The notes below the pieces were generated by a model. It saw nothing but the letters and a program-made list of their open reading frames with translations, was not told the DNA's origin and did no database searches. From Streptococcus toyakuensis (GTDB taxonomy: Bacteria; Bacillota; Bacilli; Lactobacillales; Streptococcaceae): a stretch of DNA of 64,000 nt. The stretch spans positions 1,311,001 through 1,375,000 of the forward strand of contig NZ_AP024523.1 of the NCBI RefSeq assembly GCF_024346585.1, read 5' to 3'. This document shows positions 1 through 12,822 of the stretch, piece by piece; position 1 is the stretch's first letter, and the number at the start of each line of letters is the position of its first letter. The translations under genes and the position numbers were made by a program.

Positions 1-152
1 ATCTTACTGCCAGTCTTCGTACTCTTCTAGGTTATAAAGAACCACTTCTTCGTAAAGATGGAGGTCTAGCAAATGCCAGCCTGACCATTCTAGAAACCCA
101 TGATTTTGAAACATTTACTCTCAATACTTGGAATGATACTTCCTATCAATAA
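1..152 (+). CDS. 3' end of a histidine-phosphatase-like gene (partial)
   Basis: An open frame enters from the left edge and ends at the TAA at 150-152; about 49 codons are visible. The tail reads LLGYKEPLLRKDGGLANASL and ends in WNDTSYQ. The phrase 'G-L-x-N-A-S-(L/V)-T' followed by a short beta-strand tail resembles the C-terminus of phosphoglycerate-mutase/histidine-phosphatase family proteins (the ...NAS... segment follows the second catalytic His in that fold). The catalytic RHG motif would lie outside the window, so the family call is an inference from the tail alone. A rho-independent terminator follows directly. Confidence 0.55.
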   Translation, partial: LTASLRTLLGYKEPLLRKDGGLANASLTILETHDFETFTLNTWNDTSYQ

Positions 153-153
153 C

Positions 154-184
154 AGAACTTGATTGTAGCGTCAAGTTCTTTTTA
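154..184 (+). terminator. Rho-independent terminator after the partial gene
   Basis: Nine-bp perfect arms AGAACTTGA (154-162) and TCAAGTTCT (171-179) separated by 8 nt and followed by a T run. Confidence 0.85.
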
Positions 185-280
185 GTTTTGAAAGATTATT
201 CGTGAATTTCTTGGTTATTTATGATAAAATGGGAGTATCGCAAAAAATGACTCATCGTATTCAATTTTGAGTAAAACTAG

Positions 281-1780
<1,500 letters not shown>

Positions 1781-1788
1781 GCTCTTAT

Positions 1789-1815
1789 CCTCTGACTCTT
1801 GTCAGGGGATTTTTT
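1789..1815 (+). terminator. lysS terminator
   Basis: CCTCTGAC (1789-1796), loop TCTT, GTCAGGGG (1801-1808), then a T run. One G-U pair is needed. Confidence 0.85.
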
Positions 1816-1823
1816 CATAACCA

Positions 1824-1863
1824 AAAGAAATAGACTGAAGTTTTCACCTCAGTCTATTTTTCT
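1824..1863 (-). terminator. Terminator of the giant adhesin gene
   Basis: AAATAGACTGAAG (1828-1840) and CCTCAGTCTATTT (1848-1860) form a long hairpin flanked by A and T runs. It lies 28 nt beyond the adhesin stop codon and could also back up lysS termination on the other strand. Confidence 0.85.
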
Positions 1864-1890
1864 ATCGGATTTTAGAAAGACAGTTTCTTT

Positions 1891-4800
1891 TTAGTCTTCT
1901 TTTTTCTTACGGGCTACAAGTCCGAATGCACCCAACATTCCAAGAAATCCAAGACTAGCTAGACCAGCCTTATCTTCTGTACCAGTATTTGGTAATTCCT
2001 TCTTATCATTGGATACGGTTGTTTCAGCTACTTGTTTAGAATCTGTAGAACTTGTCTGAACTGGAGTAGCTACTGGTTTTTCTGGATTTGAAGGACGAAC
2101 TGGCGAAACAGGTTGCTCAGAACGAGTTGGGATAGCTACTTTCTTATAGGTATGAATCACATTGCCATTTTTATCTGTCTTGGTGCCAGTATATTCATAA
2201 CCTTCTACAGTCTTAGGTCCATGGCTACCATTCTCCTCTGGAGAAATTTCTTTACCATCACCATCTTGGTAACGTGTTACGATATGAGTAGTTGAACTAC
2301 CATTGTTACCTTGATTATTACCTTGACCATCACCATGATTAGATTTAGGAGTAACTTTCACAGGAACTTCTACAGTCACTTTACGTCCGTCTGGTAACTC
2401 TAATTCTACTGTTACAGATGGTTTGTCACCAGGTGTATTTGTTTTTGGAATTTCGCCCACTTTCGTAATCTTCCATCCTTCAGGAAGGTCTACATGTTTT
2501 TTCACATCAACTTCAGTAATCGGTGTTCCAACTTCAACAACAATCGGTGTTGTTTTCGGAGTAACAATGACCGGAACTTTGACTGTAACACGTTTTCCTC
2601 CTGGTAATTCAATTACTACTGGAATACTTGGTCTTTCTCCTGGTACATCTGTAGATGGTTTATCCCCAATACTAATGATTTTTCCACCTTCTGGTATTTG
2701 AATATGTTTTTCAACATCCTCATTTGTAATTGGATCACCAAGTTTCTTAACAATATCTTTGATAGGCGTTACCTTGACAGGAACCTCTACTTCTATTTGT
2801 TTACCATTAGGAAGTTCAATTTTAACTTTGACTGTACCTTTATCTCCAGGAGTATTTACTTCTGGAATTTTGCCTACTTCAACAATTTTACCACCTTCTG
2901 GAACCTTCACATGTTTTTCAATATCTTCTTTTGTTAATGGAGTATCTGTGACAGGTGTTTCAATTCCTGTAGCTGGTGTTACATTTACAGGAACATCTAC
3001 TGTTATTGTTTTTCCATTTGGTAATTCAACTGTTACCTTAACTGGATCTTTCTTACCTGGAGTTGTCAAATCTGGAATGTTTGTGACTCCCGTTACTTTT
3101 CCACCTTCTGGAATTTTAATTCCTTTGGTGTAGTCCTCTGGCATTAATGGAGTATTCGTAACTGGCGTTTCAATTTCCTTAACTGGAGTTACGTTAACTG
3201 GAACATCTACAGTTATTGTTTTTCCATTTGGTAATTCAACTGTTACCTTAACTGGATCTTTCTTACCTGGAGTTGTCAAGTCTGGAATGTTCTCAACATT
3301 TGTTACCTTGCCACCTTCTGGAATCGTGATTCCTTTTGTATAATCCTCTGGCGTTAACGGAGTATTCGTTACTGGCGTTTCAATTTCCTTAACTGGAGTT
3401 ACATTAACTGGAACGTCAACAGTAATCACTTTTCCATTTGATAATTCAACCGTTACTTTAACTGGATCCTTCTTACCTGGAGTTGTCAAATCTGGAATGT
3501 TTTCAACATTTGTGACCTTGCCACCCTCTGGAATTTTAATTCCTTTGGTGTAATCCTCTGGCGTTAACGGAGTATTCGTTACTGGAGTTTCAATTTCCTT
3601 AACTGGCGTTACATTAACTGGAACGTCAACAGTAATCACTTTTCCATTTGGTAATTCAACTGTTACCTTAACTGGATCTTTCTTACCTGGAGTTGTCAAG
3701 TCTGGAATGTTCTCAACATTTGTTACCTTGCCACCTTCTGGAATCGTGATTCCTTTTGTATAATCCTCTGGCGTTAACGGAGTATTCGTAACTGGCGTTT
3801 CAATTTCCTTAACTGGAGTTACATTAACTGGAACGTCAACAGTAATCACTTTTCCATTTGGTAATTCTACAGTGACTTTAACTGGATCTTTCTCACCTGG
3901 AGTTGTCAAATCTGGAATATTTTCTACATTGGTTACTTTTCCACCTTCTGGTACTTTAACATATTTGGCAATATCCTCTTTTGTTAAAGGTGTATTTGTT
4001 ACTGGTGTTTCGATTGGTTTCGGTTTAGCTTCCACCACTTTAATCGTTGCAGGAACTTCAACTAAAACTTTTCCATTCTTATCTTTTACAACTACCGTTA
4101 CAGGTTTATCTCCAACAGTTGTTGCATCAAATGGTTCTTTTTGTCCTTCTGGAACTTTGTATTCAAATGTTGAATCTTCTGGATAATCACTTGGAGTAAT
4201 GTTATCTCTTGCTTGTGGTTTTTCAGTTGGATTTACAGGAATTAATTGTTCTTTACCTTCCACTACTTTAACTTTAGCAGGAACTTCAACAAGTTTATCT
4301 TCCCCGTCTTTTGCTTCTACAATAACATCTTTTTCGCCTGGTGTTGTTGTATCTACTGGATTTTTATAGTTGAATTTTATTCCATCTGGATATTGTTCAG
4401 GATCAATACTCTTAGATGCATCTGGTTGTTTGTTATTTTTATCTACTGGTACGTATTGTGTTTTAGGTTCCACTACCATTACTTTTGCAGGTATTTTCGC
4501 AATGACTTTATCTCCAATTTTTGCTACTACAACAACATCTTTTTCGCCTGGTGTTGTTGTATCTACTGGAGTTTCATAAGAAAACTCTGTCTCTTTAGGG
4601 AATGCTTTAGGGTCAATACTTCCTTCAACAGCTGGTTGTTTGTTATCCTTATCTACTGGGACAAATTGTGGATAGCTTTCAACAACTCGTACAGTTGCAG
4701 GAACTTCTGCAATAGGATTACCTTCTTTATCTTTGACAATGACATTGACTGTGTAATCACCCGGTTTTGTAGTATCCACTGGAGATTTTGGATCATATTC

Positions 4801-7800
4801 AAATGTTGAACCTTCTGGGTATTCCGTTTTATCAATACTGTTTTCTGGATTTGGTTGTTTATTGTTTTCATCCACTGGAACAATTTGTGGAACTCCCTCT
4901 ACAACAGTAACAGGAACTTTAACAATCGTTCTTTTTTCTTCTCCATCAACTGTATATTTCACAGTCACATTTACATCCGTATCATCTGACAAATCTGGAC
5001 TTGCAACATTTTCATCAATACTTACATTGGTAACATTTTCAGGAAGTTTTCCTTTGAAAGTAGCATCTGCAATAGCTTCTTTCGCTTTGGCAAGAGCTTT
5101 TTCTTTTGCTTTTTCCTTATCGCTATCTTTAGCAACAATAATACCTTTCGGTGTTGGTTTTGGAAGAACTGTTACTTTAACTTTTACTGGCTCTGTTAAA
5201 GTTTCTCCATTTTGATCCGTATAAGTCACCGGCACAGTTACTTCTTTGACACCTGATTTAGCTGTAATATCTTTAGCTAAATCTTTAGGCTCACCTTTGG
5301 TTCCATTTTCCCCTGGAGTGACCGCATCTGTTATATCCTTAGCAGTCAATTCATCTCCCTCAAATACAACTTTAGATGTTGTAGTTGAACCAACTACATT
5401 TACTGGAACATCCACGTTAACTGAAATGTCATCAATAACTTTTCCAGTAGCCTTATCTCTGTATTTAACTGTAACAGTAACTGGAGTTTGTGGTCCATTT
5501 TTATCAGTTTTTGGAGTAACAATCGCATCATCTGTTACAAATGGAGTTACCCCTTCAGGAACATTTGTTAGTCCAGAAATTGCTTTATTAACATTTTCGC
5601 GAATCGCATCGATTAATTTCTCATTCGATGTACCGTTTAAGACTGTAACGCCTTTAGGAACTGGTTTTGGAAGAACTTTAACAGTCACTTCAACCGGTTC
5701 ATCCCGTTTAAATTGATTTGCCCCATAAGTAACCGTTACTGGAACTTTAATTTCCTGACCTGCTTTACCATCAGTAGAAATGTTGCTAATATCAGGATTG
5801 GTGACTTTACCGTCCTTACCAGGTGTAACAGCTCCTACTACTTTTTCTGCAGATGGCTTATCCCCTTCAACTACATATACTGTTTTTGCAGTTGATACAC
5901 GTGGTTGAACTTTAATTGTAAACTCTTGAGTGATGTTGTCATCATTATCTTTCTTAGTATCAAATACTGGGTCTCTATCAAATGGATTGTCGACAATATC
6001 ATATCCCATAGATTTCAAAACATCGATATGAGTTTGTACATCACTTTCAGAAATGGTTTCGCCTGATTTTCCAGTTAGAGTTAAGGCATGGTCAGTCAAC
6101 TCAGTTTCTGTTTGAGTTTTTGGATCTACAGAAACGAATTTAACTTTTGCTTTTTGATCGTCTTTATCATAGGTAATCTTGATATTTGCTTTTGGATCCG
6201 TAATTTTTGGTGGATGATATCCTTTATCTAAATGATCTGGATCAATTGGTGTTAACGGATTTCCGCTCCCATCTTTTGGAGTATAACCATCTTTATGAGG
6301 GATAATTTGTGTGATTTCCCCAGTTTTGGTTGGATCTTTTGGATCATTAGGGAATGGAATTGGAGCTTCTTCTAAACCTGTTGTCGGATTAATTGGAGTC
6401 CAACTTCCAATTTTCGTATAAGTCACTTTTTCAGCTTCATCAGGAATGACTTTTGTATCTTTTGTAGGGGTAGGAACTTCTTTTGCAGCAACTTCTTTCT
6501 TATCTGCAATATAGCCTGTTACTGTTTCAACTTCTACTTTATCCCATGTTTTATTTGGTGCTTCCCAATCTGTATATTCGACTGTTTTATCGACAAGATT
6601 TACTTTTGCTTTTCTTGTAAATGTAACTACTTGTTCAGTAGAATCCTTCGCTTTTTCTTCTGTAGCAGTGTCAGATTCTTTCTTCACATATGAAATTACA
6701 CGTTTAGCTGTTGTTTTCAAATCAGTCTCTGTCAAGCCATCAGGCCATTTCAAATCTGGATTTTCTCCATTTGGATCTACAGGTGTATCTTTTTCATGAG
6801 GTGTTGTAACAGGTACTTCAATAATTCTAGGTTTTACAACTACTTTAAACGTTTGAGAAGGTGTCGAAGTTCCATCAGTTGGGTTCACATCTTCTTGGTC
6901 ATCAAAAGTTGGATGATGATTGTCTGCTGTATGGTAGCCATCACTTTCAACTTCGTACCCTTTATTTTTCAATTCTTTAATTTTATTTTCAATGTCCGTA
7001 TTGGTTGGTAATTCTTCACCAGATTTACCTGTTAATTCGTAACTTTGAACAACTTCATTTGTGCCACTATCAACCTTTTTCTCAATGACTACTGTTGCTT
7101 TCTGATTAGAAGGAGTATAAGTAATCTCTGAATTCCCAAAGTTATCTGCTGGATTAAATCCGTCTGGAACTTTGTATCCTTCCTTAGGATTATTTGGATT
7201 TTTCGGTGTTAATTCTACTCCATTATACACTGGTGTATAACCTGGTACATAAGGAATGGTAATTGTTCCAAAATCTCCTGGTTTGCTTGGATCTGTTGGA
7301 TGATTTGGATAATGAATTTTTTCTGGCGCATCATTTGGTTTCTTACCATTTGGATAAGTTGGAACAAATGATCCAATTTCTTTATAAAGAACTTTCTTCA
7401 CTTCTGGAGTGACAAGACCAGTTGAAGTTGGCGTAGGTGCTTCTTTTGCAGGAACGATTTTATCCTCATTATCTACTAATAAATAACTATTTACTACAGG
7501 AGAAGGGACTTCATTAAACTTACCTTTTGTGCCATCAACTGTTGCATCTGTTAATTTATCTGCACCTTCATAAACTGTTCAATCAGAATACGTTACTTCC
7601 TTCGTTTCTGGGTTAACCGTTGCAGTACGTTTATAAGTTACTTTTTGAATTTTATCGACCTTATCCGCTTCAATTGGTTGAGCATCTACTTTATCTTTAT
7701 CCGCTTCTTTTAAATACTTAATTGTACGTGTTACTTCTTTTACTAAGTCTTCACGTGTTACACCAGAAGGATAAGTTCCTCGATTTGTATCTCCATCTTT

Positions 7801-10800
7801 AACAGGTGTTCCTTCAGTTTTTGGAGAAACTGGAGAAGTTGAACTAGGATCAGTCGGATCTGTAGTTACCGTAGGATCTACCGTAATTAAATCTAAAACA
7901 TGAACATTCACAGTTGTTTCGGTAGATTTTTTACCTTCACTATCTGTTGATTGTACTTTTACTGGATACGTACCTACAACTGTTGTATTTAGGTTACCAG
8001 CATCACTGACGGCAATTCTTGGTTTAGTAGAGTCCACTCCATCACGATCATCTTCTAAGTCCGTTGCCGATGGAACAGCTTTTTCTAATACTTTTTCATT
8101 TGTCCACTTATCGGCTTCTTTTGTTTTATACACATATAAATCAGAATTCTGAACAGCAACTGTTGGAGCTTCATTTTTCACTTCTCCATATGCAGGTTCT
8201 GATTCATTTCCTGCTTTATCATAAACAGTTACTTTAATTCGTTTGTCTGGATTTGTACTATCGCTCGCTTCATCTAAGTTAACAGTTTCAGGTAATGGTA
8301 ATACTAATTTTCCATCTACTTCATTTACCTTTTCAGAACCGTTATACCAACCATCTGCTTTTTTCGTTAGGGTAATCGGTGCAGTTCCATTTGGTAAAGT
8401 AACTTTTAATGATGTCACTCCTCCGATGGCATGATTAATTCTATCTACTTTCGTAGCAGCCTCTCCATCCGTCAAGGTATGCTTATTGTTGTTTTTGTCA
8501 TTGGCAATTAAATCTTGTTTTTCACGAGCTTCATTTGTAACACCTGTTTCATCTTCTGGAACAGAAATCAGTAATTTTTTAGGTTGATTCGTATCCTTTC
8601 CTTCACCTTTTACACCATCTGTATGAACGGCTTCTATAGTAGGTGTAACTGGTTTTGTAGAGTCAATATAAATCGTTTTATTGTAGTAGTATTCTGGATT
8701 ATCACTATTTCTAAGTCCATTAACTACTGGATGATATTTACCATCAGCATTTGAAACATCTCCAGTATTTAAAGCTTGGTTATCTTGTCCATCACTTAAT
8801 CCATTTGGTAAAAATGTTCTTACTTTAAAAGTAGCCGTTCCTTTATAATTATCAGCTGTCTTAAATGGGATACTTAAATTACGAGTACCGTCATTATTAC
8901 CTTTATTAGAACCAATTCCAATATACGGATTAACACCAGCATTATTCCCTGAAGTTTGATACTTAATTCTTAATTTTCTAGTGGATTCATCCCAAGAAAT
9001 ATTTTTTGATGCAACGGGAACTCCTCCAAACCAAACCCAGTCTGATGGTTTTTTAACAGTATCTGGTAATTCTACACCTTCTGGGATATCCACTTCTGTT
9101 TCAGCAAAACCATAGTGACGAACTCCACCAACACTTTTAACGGTAATATCTAGGGTCCCTTCTTGTTTTGCTTTATAAAGATTATCTTCCCCATATTTCC
9201 CAGATACTCGATTAGTTTTTACATCTGTCGTTAATTCAGCTCCTGATCCAACAGCTAAATTAACAGCCCCAACAAAATAACCATCTGTTACGGTACTATT
9301 TGTCTTTGTTAAATATGATTTATTAATCGCTGTACCGTCATCTAACGCTTCTATTTCAACCTTAATTTTCTTTACATCTTGAGGTATCTCGTAAATAGCA
9401 CGGTATTCTGACCAACCATCTCCATTTCCTCCTGATCCAGTAGGAGTTGATATATGTTCACTTTCATATTTTGTTCCTATTCCTTGGTCATCTCTTATAC
9501 TAGAAATTTTATTACCTTTTTCGTCATAAACTGTAATTTTTAATCTTTCACCGGTACCAGCAGTTCCAGCATTACCATAGGCTCCACCAGTAATGGCACT
9601 TAACATAACTCTAGAATTTCCATTTACAGAGTATTCTTTAAAAATTTTTGTCCCTTTTTTCCCGAGTTCTAGATAGTAGCCTTTAGGCAAACTGTGTGTA
9701 CCTACCATACCAGAATGATTGACACCGTTAGCGTAGTTTTGATTTGTAGCATTCACTCCAAGTGGATGATCAGGTGCTGGAGTTTCATTTTCATTAGGGT
9801 GAACTTTCCCATTTAAATCATATACTTTAGAAGGTTTAGCAGCAAATTCTGCAGGTCGATTCGCTGGAGCATTTGTTGGCGCTTCAGGTTTAACTGCTAC
9901 TACTTTTTCTCCACCTTCAATTTTCCAACCATTTAAGGCATTATTATTGTTTGCCTCAGTAGCAGTTATTTCCTTTTCTTTCCAATTATAAGTTACGCTT
10001 CCTAAGATTTTTGTATCTCCACCTTGAGATGCTGTGCTTCTAGACCATTGTTTATTAACTGTTTTATTTTTTTTCTGTTGCATTAGTGAAATCAATATCT
10101 CCAAATTGGTTTTTTGCACTCTCAAAAACACCATCCTTTGGATTATTTCCTGAACCTAGTTTATTATTATTCGTTGGGCCTTCTTTGGCCGGAATAATTG
10201 GATTTGTTGTAGAGGCAGCCTCTCTAAACCCACTTTCCCCTTTACCTGGGATAACTTGTCCATTCCTTGGATCTTGGTTCTTGTTTACTTTTTCTTCTTC
10301 AGTTACTTCTGATTTGATACTGTTTAAAATGACAAGGCTACTTGAAAGTTGTTTAGCAAGTGCAGCAACTTTTGCCTGTGTTTTTGTATCATCGTTCAAA
10401 AGTTCTTTTGCTTTATGAACCAAATTTTTAGCATCATCAATGACTGATTTTGTTTTCTTACCTTCAGTTAATTGACTTAATCGACTTTCAACTTTAGCCA
10501 CTAAATCTTCTAACGATGTGGTATTAATATCAGCTTTTTCTGTCACTACAGTTGGAGTTTCAACTTCACTGGCTTGTTTGTCAGTAGCAGATTCTTTTAC
10601 AGAAGTATTATTTTGTCCATCGGCCACTTCAGCAGTAGCAGATACTTGTTCAGCAACTTCCTTAGAGGGGTCTGGGGACTTACCATTTAGATTTTGAACT
10701 TCTGTAGACTCTGGATTAGTTACTGGTTCAGCTGCTTGGACACTTCCTCCACCAAGGAAAAACAAACCAGTAGCTACAGCCACACTAGCCGCACCAAAAC

Positions 10801-10876
10801 TAACCTTACGGATACTGTAACGTGTGAATTTCTCCACTTGCGATTGGCGAACATGACGCACTTTGGGTTTAAACAT
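1891..10876 (-). pseudogene. Giant LPXTG mucin-binding/Rib-repeat adhesin, broken by a frameshift and a nonsense codon
   Basis: Read as one gene, this encodes a wall-anchored adhesin of about 2,994 aa. The N-terminus has a YSIRK-G/S signal peptide (KFTRYSIRKVSFGAASVAVA). A helical region and Ig-like modules follow. Next come two Mub-B2-like modules, one beginning near TVVIEKKVDSGTNEV. Then come Rib-type modules with YPEG/YPDG cores and eight roughly 70-aa Rib-like repeats. A MucBP-like module (VTRYQDGDGKEISPEENG) and the LPNTG-hydrophobic-RKKKED sorting signal end the protein. Two lesions split it. An A8 tract at 10067-10074 (coding strand) shifts the frame after residue 270. A TGA at 7579-7581 sits where a Trp is expected (TYSD-stop-TVYEG; compare EYTDW elsewhere in the protein). 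Removing one A makes the whole length exactly 2,995 codons, so no other frame lesion is present. The start ATG follows AAAAAGGAGTAAGAAA. Family membership is clear; the ligand is not known. Confidence 0.9.
2345..4020 (-). repeat. Eight tandem ~210-bp Rib-like domain repeats
   Basis: Tandem protein modules of about 70 aa with the core phrases ETPVTNTPLTPED, IPEGGKVTNVENIPDL and LPNGKVITVDVPVNV. The boundary phrase coding KEIETPVTN recurs every 210 bp (near 3159, 3369, 3579 and 3789). The central copies are almost identical in DNA; the outer ones (TGIETPVTD, KDIVKKLGD, TPIVVEVGT) have diverged. They form the wall-spanning stalk of the adhesin and are a substrate for recombination. Confidence 0.9.
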
Positions 10877-10893
10877 TTTCTTACTCCTTTTTC

Positions 10894-10944
10894 CCGATAA
10901 CTATCGGTTAATATACTTAAGGAAGCTAAATAAAAAGCCCCCCC
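10894..10944 (-). promoter_or_regulatory. Adhesin mRNA leader with a G7 tract and a short hairpin
   Basis: Between the predicted transcript start and the Shine-Dalgarno are a perfect 6-bp inverted repeat CCGATA-AC-TATCGG (894-907 of this 10-kb block) and a run of seven C (10938-10944; seven G in the transcript). The hairpin ends 10 nt before the AAAGGAG. Any effect on translation is inference. Confidence 0.45.
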
Positions 10945-10980
10945 TAAAATATTTTTGTATATTTTAAAAGATTATAACTT

Positions 10981-11009
10981 ATTATACTCTTTTTAAAACA
11001 AGAAATCAA
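10981..11009 (-). promoter_or_regulatory. Promoter of the giant adhesin gene
   Basis: On the minus strand, TTGATT (11004-11009), a 17-bp spacer and TATAAT (10981-10986). This predicts a leader of about 100 nt. A second TATAAT lies just downstream on the same strand. Confidence 0.7.
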
Positions 11010-11284
11010 GCAATTTCAGGTATAGTCGCTACAGTAATTTCATAAGCTCTTATTTGTGGTAAGCCCTTACAAAAAATAAAATTTATATTACTTTAGAGAT
11101 TTTCTATATTATTTGATTGTTTATATGATTTGATTATAAAAAGGAATTTTCTAATATTTTTTATTACGTCTTCATTGAGTTTTAGCTATAGATAAGGGAT
11201 TACAGAATGAAGCTAGATGCACAAGATCTACCCAAAATAGCTAAAAAATTTAGAAGTTGCTATAGCTTTATAAAATAAAATCTA

Positions 11285-11325
11285 TAAAAAAACAAAGCCC
11301 AGTTTTAAAAACAAAACTAGGATTG
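11285..11325 (-). terminator. Terminator of the amino acid ABC transporter operon
   Basis: CCCAGTTTT (11298-11306) pairs with AAAACTAGG (11313-11321), with one G-U in the minus-strand RNA, followed by a T-rich tract. Confidence 0.75.
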
Positions 11326-11334
11326 CTATTGATT

Positions 11335-12174
11335 TTATTTTCCTTCTTTTACTTCTTTTGTTGCCACATCTTCTCCAAACCATTTTTGGCTGATTTCTTG
11401 GAACTTGCCTTCTTGGTAAAGTTGAACAAAGGCTTGGTTTAAAGCTTGTAGTAATCTTTTGTCAGCAGGTCTAACTCCGACCGCAAAAGATTCACTTTCA
11501 AATCCTGCTGAAAAGACATTGTAGTCATTTAATATCCCCTCAGACTGGAGGTAGTAATTAGCATACACTCGGTCAATCAACAAGGCATCAATCCGATCAT
11601 TTTTCAAGTCAATCAAGGCCTCATTAAAACTCTGGTACTGATTAGCCTTCTGATCTTTGACACGATTTTTCAGTAAATCTGGCTGGGCTTCAAAGTCTAA
11701 ATAACCAGAGGAACCTGCTTGGGCTCCCAAGGTCTTATCCTTCATATCCTCTACTGAATGAATCTGCTGGCCTTTCTTCGTAACCAGAACTTGCTGATTT
11801 TCCATATAAGGAATGCTAAAGGAAACTTTCTCTCGGCGTTCATCAGTGGCAGAATAGCCATTCCAAATGGCATCTATGGTTCCATTTTGCAGTTCTGTCT
11901 CCTTCATATCCCAGTCGATTGGTTGAAATTGAACCTTAAAACCTAATTTTTCAGAGACAGCTTGTGCTAAATCAATATCAAAGCCTGTATATTGGCCATT
12001 CTTTTCTTCAAATCCCATGGGGACAAAAGTATTATCAAAACCAATAGTAATGGTATCCTGCTCTTGATACTTATCCCAGTTATCCTGCTTTGGATCACTA
12101 GCCTTCTGAGTACAAGCTGTTAAAAAGAGAGTCAGGAGCGCAACCAATACCAAAGAAATTTTCTTATTAGTCAT
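11335..12174 (-). CDS. Amino acid ABC transporter substrate-binding lipoprotein
   Basis: Family 3 (SBP_bac_3) solute-binding protein of a polar amino acid importer, tethered outside the membrane. A signal peptide ends in the lipobox LTAC (lipidated Cys at about residue 21). The mature part shows family phrases such as TIGFDNTFVPMGF and YTGFDIDLAQAV. I chose ATG at 12174 rather than the GTG two codons upstream, because that GTG lies inside the AGGAGGTG Shine-Dalgarno. The gene ends the operon permease-ATPase-binding protein. The substrate cannot be read from sequence; glutamine- or histidine-type amino acids are usual for this family. Confidence 0.9.
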   Translation of the reverse strand: MTNKKISLVLVALLTLFLTACTQKASDPKQDNWDKYQEQDTITIGFDNTFVPMGFEEKNGQYTGFDIDLAQAVSEKLGFKVQFQPIDWDMKETELQNGTIDAIWNGYSATDERREKVSFSIPYMENQQVLVTKKGQQIHSVEDMKDKTLGAQAGSSGYLDFEAQPDLLKNRVKDQKANQYQSFNEALIDLKNDRIDALLIDRVYANYYLQSEGILNDYNVFSAGFESESFAVGVRPADKRLLQALNQAFVQLYQEGKFQEISQKWFGEDVATKEVKEGK

Positions 12175-12183
12175 CGGCACCTC

Positions 12184-12813
12184 CTACTTGGGCTCAACCT
12201 TGAGAATTTGATCCGCAATATTTTCAGCGAATTGTAAATCGTGGGTAACGACAATCTGCGTCATCCCAAGTTCCCTATTTTGCAAGATTAGTTTTTCCAC
12301 TTCCAAGCGTAATTCTGGATCCAGGGCAGAAGTTGGTTCATCGTAGCCAATGATTTCTGGGTCAATCATCATAGCACGCGCCAAGGCCACCCGTTGCTTT
12401 TGCCCACCTGATAATGAGAATGGATAGGCGTCTGTGTGCCCTGCCAGTCCCAATTGCTCCAAGAGACCTCGCGCCTTCTGCTCAGCCTCTTCCTGCTTCA
12501 TTCCCATGGTTTTTACGGGCGATAAGGTCAAATTGTCTAGAACTGATAAATGAGGAAACAGTTGAAAATCTTGAAATACAAATCCTAGTAGATTCCTCTT
12601 CTCCAGTTCATCCAATTCTAAAGGTTCTCCATTATAAAAGATTTGCCCTGAATCAATGGTTTCAAGACCTGCAAGCATACGCAAGAGAGTTGTCTTACCT
12701 CCACCAGAAGGTCCTACGATAGCCAGGATTTGCTTTTCAGGAATTTTTAGACTGAAATTGGACAAAATTTGCTTTTCACCAAATCCCTTATTGATATTTC
12801 GTAATTCTAACAT
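12184..12813 (-). CDS. Amino acid ABC transporter ATP-binding protein
   Basis: The 209-aa ATPase subunit powers import together with the permease upstream and the lipoprotein downstream. It has a Walker A (GPSGGGKTTLLRML, about residue 34), Q-loop (VFQDFQLFPHL), signature LSGGQKQRVALARA and Walker B (IIGYDEPTSALDP). It is somewhat short for a GlnQ-type ATPase (usually about 240 aa) but has all catalytic motifs. The spacing of 9 nt to the permease and 9 nt to the binding protein implies a single transcript. Confidence 0.93.
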   Translation of the reverse strand: MLELRNINKGFGEKQILSNFSLKIPEKQILAIVGPSGGGKTTLLRMLAGLETIDSGQIFYNGEPLELDELEKRNLLGFVFQDFQLFPHLSVLDNLTLSPVKTMGMKQEEAEQKARGLLEQLGLAGHTDAYPFSLSGGQKQRVALARAMMIDPEIIGYDEPTSALDPELRLEVEKLILQNRELGMTQIVVTHDLQFAENIADQILKVEPK

Positions 12814-12822
12814 GGTAACCTC

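Larger units (their letters stand above)
10877..11284. other. AT-rich leader and promoter region of the giant adhesin; no gene recognised
   Basis: The left 130 bp hold the adhesin promoter and leader. The rest (about 11040-11284) is very AT-rich, with no ORF, RNA gene or repeat that I can recognise. Confidence 0.6.

Noticed and set aside
4246..4809. Long plus-strand frames opposite the giant adhesin (also at 2759-3133, 4862-5215 and 5246-5716)
   Set aside because: They lie antisense to repeated Thr/Val/Pro-rich adhesin codons, lack ribosome sites and have compositions that mirror the repeats; they are shadows of the real gene.
10067..10074. Programmed -1 ribosomal frameshift at A AAA AAA before TAA in the adhesin
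   Set aside because: A -1 shift enters the third frame, not the downstream adhesin frame. A one-base deletion (or +1 shift) is needed, so the heptamer cannot explain expression.
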